From contig CAMVMF010000003.1 of assembly GCA_947168515.1 (NCBI GenBank), forward strand, positions 1-64,000: 64,000 nt of DNA, given 5' to 3'. This DNA comes from an uncultured Bacteroidales bacterium. Its GTDB lineage: Bacteria > Bacteroidota > Bacteroidia > Bacteroidales > P3. The position numbers were made by a program, and so were the translations under genes. Below are positions 54,819 to 62,007 of this stretch, piece by piece (the stretch's first letter is position 1; each line of letters opens with the position of its first letter). The notes beneath the pieces are model-generated. The model was given only the letters and a program-made list of their open reading frames with translations. It ran no database searches and was not told the origin of the DNA.

Positions 54819-55420
54819 AGATTCTCCATCTATCCGACACACACGGCAAACATAGAGAACTCACCGATATGCCATCCGCTGACATACTGGTGCATAGTGG
54901 CGATTTTACCTTGGCGGGCGGTGATATGGAAGCTCTTGACTTTATTGAATGGCTCTGTGATTTACCTTACAGACATAAAATATTCATTGCAGGAAACCAC
55001 GATGACTGTATGCTGGATGCCTCATTGGAAGGGTTGCCGAAAGATGTGCATTATCTTTCCGATAGCGGTATCACAATTGATGGAATATCATTCTATGGTG
55101 CTCCGATGTTTGTAGTATTCGATGGCGAGGAATTGAAAGAGGTAGAACACTACGAACAAATACCAGACAACACTGATATTTTAATAACCCATCGTCCTCC
55201 GCTTGGCATTTTGGATAGCATCGACGACCACATACACTATGGCAGTTCCATCCTACTGGACAAGGTTTCCAATATAAAGCCAAGAATGCACCTTTTTGGA
55301 CACGTTCATTCTGCTTACGGAACAATTGGTTGGAAAGGGATAACTTTCTGTAATGCAAGTCTTACTGATTGGAAATACGACATCCAGTATTCTCCTCAAT
55401 TATTTGAAATAAAATTATAA
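54815..55420 (+). CDS. Calcineurin-like metallophosphoesterase
   Basis: The 201-residue product has the full set of metal motifs: LSDTHG (Asp8, His10), VHSGDF, AGNHDD, a THRPP histidine segment and FGHVHSAYG. The layout resembles the MPPED/UDG-type small phosphoesterases. Third gene of the operon, overlapping the beta-CASP gene by 4 bp. Substrate could be a nucleotide, cyclic nucleotide or RNA end, not readable from sequence. Confidence 0.87.
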   Translation: MKILHLSDTHGKHRELTDMPSADILVHSGDFTLAGGDMEALDFIEWLCDLPYRHKIFIAGNHDDCMLDASLEGLPKDVHYLSDSGITIDGISFYGAPMFVVFDGEELKEVEHYEQIPDNTDILITHRPPLGILDSIDDHIHYGSSILLDKVSNIKPRMHLFGHVHSAYGTIGWKGITFCNASLTDWKYDIQYSPQLFEIKL

Positions 55421-55611
55421 GTTTGAATTGGATATGGTTGAATTGGTCTTGCCATTATCTGCCATCTCTGAGAAAGTTTCAAATAATACGTTTGAAATAA
55501 CCCCCTCAGCTAAAAATGAAGATGGGGAGAAAAGTGGGGGGGGTAAATCAATTATCAGATAAATAGTAAGATATTCCGTTTTTGTTAAGTATCGATGACG
55601 ACACTGTCACT

Positions 55612-55896
55612 CTATGCTCTCCACTTTGCTCTGAACTCATCACTGTTGTGAAGCCTTTCGATAATCTCAACAATCTTCTTGTCGAAAGACACCAATAACT
55701 CATCGTGTCCATCTTCTTCATCAAAAGTATCATCACTAAACCTAATTGAATAATGGTTATATATTGGTTTTGATAATGGATGCTGCATGATGTCAAAAAG
55801 AACCTTGGTGGCTTTCTTGAACAGGGCAGGATTCGACTTCTTCCACTTCCGCAACGTCTTGTCGGCAGCCTTAGAGTATTCGGCCTTGTACATCAT
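55612..55896 (-). CDS. RelE/ParE-like toxin, unusual C-terminus
   Basis: The 94-residue product starts MMYKAEYSKAADKTLRKWKK and continues KATKVLFDIMQHP, a pattern typical of RelE/YoeB-type toxins. The second half (SIRFSDDTFDEEDGHDELLV) is acidic and lacks the basic YSRRI-type catalytic strand expected there. It may be a diverged or recombined, possibly inactive toxin. Start overlaps the upstream antitoxin stop by 4 bp. Confidence 0.6.
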   Translation of the reverse strand: MMYKAEYSKAADKTLRKWKKSNPALFKKATKVLFDIMQHPLSKPIYNHYSIRFSDDTFDEEDGHDELLVSFDKKIVEIIERLHNSDEFRAKWRA

Positions 55897-56147
55897 AAGC
55901 TGTCGAAGTATTGTTGCATCTCCTCGGGAGTGCTGCACACTACGGTCTCGCCATCGGCAGACTCCTTACGGGCTTTCCTGATTCTGGTGCGGAGCGCAGG
56001 GGTGATAGTGTTATCAAGGCGCACCACATGCACCGAGGCAACTCCTCGTATCAATAGCAAAGCCTTCCTAATCTCGGACAATGCTGCACCTTCCTCAAGT
56101 GTAACAATCACTTGGTATGATTTCGGTGTAGATGTTCCTGTATCCAT
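55893..56147 (-). CDS. Probable antitoxin paired with the RelE-like toxin
   Basis: The 84-residue product has a beta-alpha-beta-like N-terminal half (SYQVIVTLEEGAALSEIRKA, GVASVHVVRL) and an acidic C-terminal tail ending STPEEMQQYFDSL, fitting toxin-binding antitoxins. Context (4-bp overlap with a toxin-like gene) supports the call. It is the first gene of the pair. Confidence 0.68.
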   Translation of the reverse strand: MDTGTSTPKSYQVIVTLEEGAALSEIRKALLLIRGVASVHVVRLDNTITPALRTRIRKARKESADGETVVCSTPEEMQQYFDSL

Positions 56148-56374
56148 CTTGTTTTATAATTATGCGGTGTTAAATGCGAACTTTTATTGAATTGTCAAAT
56201 GCTTGTTTTCCTTGTTTATAGACGGAGAATGTACTGCGTCATTCTTTCATGTTGTAGCTGATATGTTTCTGCGTTTTATAACATATTCATTGTATCATTT
56301 TCACACTGCAAAGATACACATTATTTTCTATTTGGGGAAAAAAATGTCGGTTGTTGTAAATTATGGTCACCTCT

Positions 56375-56456
56375 GAATAACTGCCCGAGTCCGAGTGGCG
56401 CGCCAAGGCTTTGGCCAAGAGGTACCGCTCGTTTGTTGACGAATACAACACGTTTT
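56375..56456 (+). pseudogene. Gene fragment joined to the Fic 3'-end copy
   Basis: One frame reads PESEWRAKALAKRYRSFVDE, then YNTFS, before it runs out of frame into the duplicated Fic end. It looks like the C-terminus of a real helical protein but has no start and no recognised family. The region 56148-56374 before it shows nothing else. Confidence 0.35.
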
Positions 56457-56764
56457 CGCACCGACTCGGGTGGCCGCAGCACCGGGTACGACCTGGCAAA
56501 ATAGTTATATGATGAAAGGAGTGCCAAAGTTGACACTCCTTTCTTTGTGGGTTCTATGTGAGTTATTATTCTACACGTCTTTGGGGTCGCACGGGTTGAC
56601 CCTTTCCGTTATGCCGGATTTGCAATACGGCATTTGTTATTATCAGGATTTGTAATCCGCCAAGAATCAATTCTGTAATATTTTTTTTGTGGATTGCAAA
56701 TCCTTATATTAAGTTGCGGCGGATTGCAAATCCGCCGCAACGCTGTCGAACATCCGCCGCGACG
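56457..56764 (+). repeat. Direct repeat copy B: Fic 3' end plus palindromic repeats
   Basis: Near-identical to 50622-50942, including the last Fic codons with the stop, a terminator with paired compensating changes (GGAGTG/CACTCC), and the GGATTTGCAATCC palindromes. The Fic coding part is not preceded by the rest of a Fic gene. Confidence 0.9.
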
Positions 56765-56835
56765 GGAAATCCGCCGCAACGCAGTCGAACATCCGCTGCG
56801 ACGGAATATTCCACGCAGAATATGCGGAGAATCGA
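56765..56835 (+). repeat. Extra palindromic repeat units and Fic promoter-region motif
   Basis: A further unit (GCAGTCGAACATCCGCTGCG) follows copy B, then CGCAGAATATGCGGAGAAT at 56814-56832, identical to the Fic transcription-start region at 49534. Confidence 0.8.
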
Positions 56836-56975
56836 CATTGCAGGCTAGTGGCGAGGATTGCAAATCTTATCTATTTTGTCTTCTTTTGTGGGAAATATTA
56901 CTTTTTCTAGCCCATGTTTTCTCTAGAATGTCGCTTTTCTCAATGTGGCATATCTCTTAAATGTCATTTTTTTTG

Positions 56976-56983
56976 TACCTTTG
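56976..56983 (+). promoter_or_regulatory. Possible -7 box upstream of the TonB-dependent receptor
   Basis: TACCTTTG preceded by a T-run. If used, it gives the receptor a leader of about 510 bases, which would include the doubtful 57.1-kb reading frame. Confidence 0.45.
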
Positions 56984-57115
56984 CAGGCAAAATACGATTG
57001 GACTTTATGGTTTGAATAAAGCAAAATGCACTAACAGCTATTGAATTAGGCATCGGATTTACTAGGAAGACAAAAACGATTTATAATTCATTCTACATTG
57101 CCAAACAGGAAAATT

Positions 57116-57481
57116 ATGCCCAAAAGTAAGACTAAAAAAGACATCCACAATCTAACTCATCCATTGCTGAGCGCTATGGCTTGTTTGACCAATGGTTATA
57201 TCAACAATCCCCTGCACAAGACTAGCCAACAATGCCCTATCGGATTATCTCTCCATCTCGGTAGCAGCATCTCCCTGCAGTTTGGTAATCAACCTGTCAA
57301 ACAATTCCTAATAAGCTTAATCAGCCTTAAGGCTGTCGCACGTGGACTATACCTCAAGGCCATCCAAGTGGCTTCTAATGGGTGCCTCGCCAGCAAGAAC
57401 CAAACCGACTGCCCTCCCCACCTTATCGATAATAAAAACAAGATATGCTGCTTGGAAAGACCTATCCTGATGCCATATTGA
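57116..57481 (+). CDS. Doubtful small reading frame in the receptor leader
   Basis: A 121-codon frame starting MPKSKTKKDIHNL ends 20 bp before the receptor start. The composition (many Leu, Ser, Asn, Cys, no repeated domain pattern) resembles chance translation, and no family is recognised. It is listed because it fills an otherwise empty 500-bp transcribed leader. Confidence 0.2.
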   Translation: MPKSKTKKDIHNLTHPLLSAMACLTNGYINNPLHKTSQQCPIGLSLHLGSSISLQFGNQPVKQFLISLISLKAVARGLYLKAIQVASNGCLASKNQTDCPPHLIDNKNKICCLERPILMPY

Positions 57482-57501
57482 AACCCCTATCTTTACTGCA
57501 C

Positions 57502-60033
57502 ATGAAACGATTTATCTTATTCTTATTCCTATTTCTCGCCACTGTTGCTCAGGCACAAAAAGGACAGGTGCGTGGTCGTGTGGTCGATGCCAACACTGGT
57601 GAAAATGTAGAATATGCCACCATCGCCTTGCTCAACCTGCAGGACAGCACCCTTCGTGGCGGATCGGTGAGTGAGGCCAACGGCACCTTCAGCATCGAAG
57701 CCCCTTATGGCACCTATCTCCTCCGTATCACCTTCATCGGCTACGAGCCGCAATACTATAACAGCAAGGTGACCCTCTCTGCCGACCGTCCCAACCGCAA
57801 TCTGGGCAAGATAGCCATCAAGGCCACTGCCACCCTGATGGAAACCGTGGAGGTGGTGGCACAACGTAGCATGGTGGAGTACCAGCTCGACAAGCGGGTG
57901 GTCAATGTCGACAAAAACATCGTGGCAGGAGGCGGTACGGCAACCGATGTGTTGGAGCAGGTGCCCAGTGTGGCTTTTGACAACGATGGCAACGTCACCC
58001 TGCGAGGGTCCACCAATGTCAAAGTGCTGGTCAATGGCCGCCCCAGCGAATTGCTGGCCTCTGACCTCACCACCTTGCTCGAACAGATACCCGCCTCAAC
58101 GGTGGAGAATGTCGAGGTCATCACCAACCCCTCTGCCAAATACGACCCCGAAGGCATGAGCGGCATCATCAATATCAAGCTCAAGGAGCGCACTGCCGGT
58201 GCATTGGGCCTCAACGGTGTGGTCAACATCAATGCAGGAGCCCCGTTGCCCTTTGCGGTACCCGATTCCCTGCCAAGTTTCATCCCCACAGCCACTGGCA
58301 ATATCAGCCTCAACTATGCCACAGAGAAATACAACCTCTTCCTCAACGCCGATTTGGGCAGACGTGTGCGTGGCAGTTACGGCCGCACCGACATTGCCCA
58401 TCGAAACAATTGGCAAGACTATACCCATGACCTCATCAACGAGTACAGCCTCAATCCCGGACTCATGGGGAGTGTGAAATTGGGTGGCGAATATTTCTTT
58501 AACGAAAAAAACAGCCTGCTGCTATCCTATCAACTCAGAGGGGGCAGTCGCCAGCGGCAGAACTGGACCTATGCCCAAGACTTGCTCTACAACGATTCCA
58601 TTTCCTATACCCAAGTCAATACCAGCCTCAACAGCAATATCAACCACTCCGTCAACCTCCTCTACACGAAGAAATTCAATCGCAAGGATGAGGAGTTGAC
58701 CTTCGATGCCACCTTCAGCACCCGTCAGGTGCATGGCGACGGCACCCAGGAGCAAACCTATGCCCACCTGTTGCCTAATTGGGACAACTACTACCTGCGC
58801 AACAGCATCACCACCAACCACCATCAGGCCCTTAATCTCAAACTCAACTACCTGCGCCCATTTGATAATGGCTGGCGGTTAGAAACCGGCTACGAGGGTC
58901 GCCTCGACTGGCCCAACCAGCAGGCCGACTACTACCGCACCGAGTACAACCCCTCGCACGACCTATACAAATACTACGACTCGCTCTCCTCCACCCATTT
59001 CGACTACAATTTGCAGGTGCATGCCCTCTATGCCACCTTTGGGGGAAACTTCTCCGATGCCTTCTCCCTGCAGGCAGGGTTGCGAGGCGAATATGCCTAC
59101 ACCTATGGTCAGGATGTCAACCATCCTCTCACCCCTGCGGTTGAAAAGAGTTACTGGAAGCTTTATCCCACCCTCCATCTTTCCTATCAAATCAATGCCA
59201 AGCAGAGTGCACAGCTCAGTTACTCGCGCCGTGTGCGCCGTCCCCACATGTGGGACCTCAATCCCTACATCAATGTCATGGAAGGGCAGCATCTGGGATT
59301 TGGCAACCCCAACCTCGACCCCGAGTTCACCAACGCCTTTGAGCTCAGCTACAATCTGTCCCTCAACAAACTAAACCTCTACACCGCTGCCTATTATCGA
59401 CAGAGTGACAACATGATTACCTGGTATGGATTTGTTTGGGACAGCCTTTCTGCTTCGCGCTACGCATGGTGGGAGCCCTACAATAGTCAGTACGACGGCT
59501 ATTGGGCTGCCGGCCCGCAGAACCTTGCCAAGAGCTTCAACTACGGATTGGAATTCATCTTCGACTGGCAGGTAACAGCATGGTGGAAACTCAATGTCAG
59601 CCTCAACCTTTATAATGAACGCATCGAAGGCACCGAACTGCTCAACGACGACTATTCGGAGATGTTTCAAGGCAGTGGCAAATTCAACTCATTCATGACC
59701 CTGCCACGCGACTGGACCATCCAGTTCAGCGGCCAATACATGGCTCCTGGCTTAGACCTACAGGCCAAATTGGATGCCAGCTATTGGTTCGACCTTGCCG
59801 TCAAGAAAGAGGTGTTGGCCAAGCGTGGCACCCTCACGCTGCGCCTGAGCGACATTTTCTGCACTGGCGGTTGGGGACATCTCAGCGACGGCCCTCAGCT
59901 CTATCGGTTTGTTAAGAACCATCGTCTTTCGCCCACCCTCACCATAGGCTTCTCCTACAAAATCAACAACGGCCTTAAACAGCAACCCCAGCTTCAAGAG
60001 AGCGACGAGGCTGCCAGCGAGAGTATTTATTAA
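57502..60033 (+). CDS. TonB-dependent receptor family outer-membrane protein
   Basis: The 843-residue product starts MKRFILFLFLF with a signal peptide (to AQAQ). A CarboxypepD_reg-like domain (about 20-105, GQVRGRVVDANTGENVEYAT) precedes the plug (about 120-210, with VLEQVPSVAFDNDGNVTLRG and VKVLVNGRPSEL) and the outer-membrane barrel to the C-terminus. It matches the SusC-distant 'outer membrane beta-barrel family' receptors without a SusD partner. Substrate unknown. The ATG at 57502 gives the signal peptide; an upstream start at 57445 does not. Confidence 0.9.
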   Translation: MKRFILFLFLFLATVAQAQKGQVRGRVVDANTGENVEYATIALLNLQDSTLRGGSVSEANGTFSIEAPYGTYLLRITFIGYEPQYYNSKVTLSADRPNRNLGKIAIKATATLMETVEVVAQRSMVEYQLDKRVVNVDKNIVAGGGTATDVLEQVPSVAFDNDGNVTLRGSTNVKVLVNGRPSELLASDLTTLLEQIPASTVENVEVITNPSAKYDPEGMSGIINIKLKERTAGALGLNGVVNINAGAPLPFAVPDSLPSFIPTATGNISLNYATEKYNLFLNADLGRRVRGSYGRTDIAHRNNWQDYTHDLINEYSLNPGLMGSVKLGGEYFFNEKNSLLLSYQLRGGSRQRQNWTYAQDLLYNDSISYTQVNTSLNSNINHSVNLLYTKKFNRKDEELTFDATFSTRQVHGDGTQEQTYAHLLPNWDNYYLRNSITTNHHQALNLKLNYLRPFDNGWRLETGYEGRLDWPNQQADYYRTEYNPSHDLYKYYDSLSSTHFDYNLQVHALYATFGGNFSDAFSLQAGLRGEYAYTYGQDVNHPLTPAVEKSYWKLYPTLHLSYQINAKQSAQLSYSRRVRRPHMWDLNPYINVMEGQHLGFGNPNLDPEFTNAFELSYNLSLNKLNLYTAAYYRQSDNMITWYGFVWDSLSASRYAWWEPYNSQYDGYWAAGPQNLAKSFNYGLEFIFDWQVTAWWKLNVSLNLYNERIEGTELLNDDYSEMFQGSGKFNSFMTLPRDWTIQFSGQYMAPGLDLQAKLDASYWFDLAVKKEVLAKRGTLTLRLSDIFCTGGWGHLSDGPQLYRFVKNHRLSPTLTIGFSYKINNGLKQQPQLQESDEAASESIY

Positions 60034-60054
60034 ATGACCTCAGTGCTATCAATC

Positions 60055-60634
60055 ATGTACTACATTGCACATTACCAGTCGCCCTTGGGCAACATCACCA
60101 TGGCATCCGACGGCAAATCCTTGGTGGGTTTGTGGTTCGAAGGGCAGAAATACTATGGTGCAGGCATTGGACTTGATTGTCAAGTGCGTCCCACATTGCC
60201 CATTTTTAGCCTAACCTGTTGTTGGCTCAACGAATATTTCAGCTCTCGGGAGCCCAGATTCACCCCTCCCATTTTGTTGCTTGGCAGCACCTTCCAACAG
60301 CGAGTATGGAATGAGCTGCTGAAAATCCCCTATGGTTCTACCCTCTCCTATGGTGCCACCAGCCCAACGTCTGGCTATGGCTCAACCCGACGTATGCGTG
60401 TCGGCACGTGCTGTGGGTGGCGCTGTGGCCCACAACCCCATCTCGCTAATTGTTCCCTGCCACCGTGTGGTAGGGGGCAATGGCTCGCTGACAGGTTATG
60501 CTGGCGGATTGGAGAGGAAAGTGCAACTCTTACAAATGGAGAGATCATTAGCTTCCCCTGCCTTAGAAGAAATGAGGAAGGGTGGTTCCTCAAAACAATT
60601 CGTCGATGATTTCCCATTCGTCAAGTATCACTAA
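60055..60634 (+). pseudogene. ogt: Methylated-DNA--protein-cysteine methyltransferase, frameshifted
   Basis: DNA repair enzyme removing O6-alkyl groups. The first frame gives MYYIAHYQSPLGN and [20 protein letters not shown]; the rest continues in the +1 frame as [31 protein letters not shown] and GYAGGLERK. The active-site Cys (PCHRV) is only in the second frame. The shift lies near 60355-60362 and looks like one extra base. Without correction the gene is inactive; a sequencing error is possible. Confidence 0.87.
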
Positions 60635-60702
60635 AAAAACAACTATTCGTCTAAACTCAGTTCAAAATCGATCAATAATTATTGATTAATAAAAAAAACA
60701 CC

Positions 60703-61422
60703 ATGAGAATACCATTTTTCAAACTACTCGTATTAGCCATGTTGCTGTCCGCCACTATGAGCTCCTGCATTGTCTACCATGCCCCAACCACCAGCCTGCC
60801 TTTGTTGACAGAGAAAGGCGAGAAGCAACTGGAGGCTTCGCTTTCTGCTTCGGCCCCCTTGGGGCTTGCTCCGGCACTGAATGTCTCCTTTGCCTATGCA
60901 CCCACCAACCTCCTCTGCACTCAGGCAGCCGTCAGCTTCACCAATGAAAAAGCGTTCCAGGCGCAGCTGCAGGCGGGTATCTATAAGAATTTTCAGCCCG
61001 CAGTGCTGGAGTGGTATGTCGGCTATGCCTACGGCACCTCCTATTCAGGCAAGTCTTCCGATCTGAACAAGGACAATTTTTATTACGACGGCTATTATCA
61101 AATACCCTTCACTCAGCTCAATTTTGGCTTCCGCAAGCTGTTGCATGGCTTTGTTGATTTGGGCGTTGGCTTCAAAGGTGGCCTGATGTTGCCCCATTGG
61201 GATAAAGTACTGATTGCCGATGATGGCACCCTCTCTCCCGAATACACTTTCGACAGCCCCTTGGGACTATTCGAGCCTCAACTCATGCTGCGCTTTGGCT
61301 TTCAACAGGTCAAGCTGACCCTCAGTCTCGCCTATACCCACCTCTCAGGCATCGAATATGGCAACACCCCCTTCACCTACGAGCCTATTGGCATAGGCTT
61401 GGGGGTGAACTGGAGCTTCTAA
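60703..61422 (+). CDS. Outer-membrane barrel-like lipoprotein
   Basis: The 239-residue product has a lipoprotein signal (MLLSATMSSC, Cys at about 22). The rest alternates aromatic/hydrophobic and Gly-rich strands (GLAPALNVSFAYAPTNLL, QLNFGFRKLLHGFVDLGVGF) and ends LGVNWSF, typical of an eight-stranded-like outer-membrane barrel. No family name recognised. The ATG at 60703 was preferred to 60682 because it directly precedes the signal. Confidence 0.75.
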   Translation: MRIPFFKLLVLAMLLSATMSSCIVYHAPTTSLPLLTEKGEKQLEASLSASAPLGLAPALNVSFAYAPTNLLCTQAAVSFTNEKAFQAQLQAGIYKNFQPAVLEWYVGYAYGTSYSGKSSDLNKDNFYYDGYYQIPFTQLNFGFRKLLHGFVDLGVGFKGGLMLPHWDKVLIADDGTLSPEYTFDSPLGLFEPQLMLRFGFQQVKLTLSLAYTHLSGIEYGNTPFTYEPIGIGLGVNWSF

Positions 61423-61560
61423 GGATAAACCCAAATCGGTCATTAGGCCGACTTTACAATTAATCTCTCTTTTTCAGGTCTGTTTTCGCCTTCAGCAGCG
61501 TAGGTATGCTGGAGCATTTGTTGGTCGGATGCCACAAAGAGGGTGTCAGAGCCGTCGCCC

Positions 61561-61690
61561 CAAAGGATGCTGACGCTGTCGAACATCCGCCGCGACGGGA
61601 AATTATTTTGTGGATTGCAAATCCTTATATTAAGTTGCGTCAGATTGCAAATCTGCCGCAACGCTGTCGAACATCCGCTGCGACGGAATA
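61561..61690 (+). repeat. Palindromic repeat, third copy (partial)
   Basis: GCTGTCGAACATCCGCCGCGACGG, then GTGGATTGCAAATCC, TTATATTAAGTTGCGTCAG and a second CGAACATCCGCTGCGACGG unit. Matches the central part of copies A and B (50.8 and 56.7 kb). Palindromic cores (GGATTGCAAATCC) look like REP-type elements. Confidence 0.85.
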
Positions 61691-61702
61691 AGAACCTCGG
61701 AC

Positions 61703-61866
61703 ACGCGTTATCTCAATTCTCAATTCTCAATTCTCAATTCTCAATTCTCAATTCCCAATTCTCAATTCTCAATTCTCAATTCCCAATTCTCAATTCTCGC
61801 CCCCGCCCATCCTTTTAGTTTTTAGTTTTTACCTTTTACTTTATCACAAATTCTCGATTCTCAATT
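61703..61866 (+). repeat. CTCAATT heptamer array joined to composite repeat
   Basis: About a dozen tandem copies of the 7-bp unit CTCAATT (some CCCAATT) run from about 61711 to 61798. They continue into CGCCCCCGCCCATCC, TTTTAGTTTTTAG and TTTACTTTATCACAA. Longest heptamer array in the window. Confidence 0.9.
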
Positions 61867-61867
61867 T

Positions 61868-61933
61868 CTATGGCAAGGACTCCTTGTCGGCACCGAATCA
61901 TGCAGTCGCGGCACTGGGTACGATCTGGTGTAA
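61868..61933 (+). pseudogene. Decayed Fic C-terminal remnant
   Basis: In frame it reads LWQGLLVGTESCSRGTGYDL then V-stop, which lines up with the intact Fic ending KGILVRTDSGGRSTGYDLAK. Nothing upstream continues a Fic gene. It lies directly after the composite repeat. Confidence 0.6.
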
Positions 61934-62007
61934 TAGAAAGTATCTGAATGATACACACCACACTGCCAGTGCTGTATGGTCGAAGGCCTTCCTTTTCCAG
62001 GCAATGG

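Noticed and set aside
57445-57501. Upstream start for the TonB-dependent receptor
   Set aside because: The extra 19 residues precede and would bury the clear signal peptide that begins at 57502.
61703-61805. CRISPR-like array
   Set aside because: Units are only 7 bp with no unique spacers, so it is a simple heptamer repeat.
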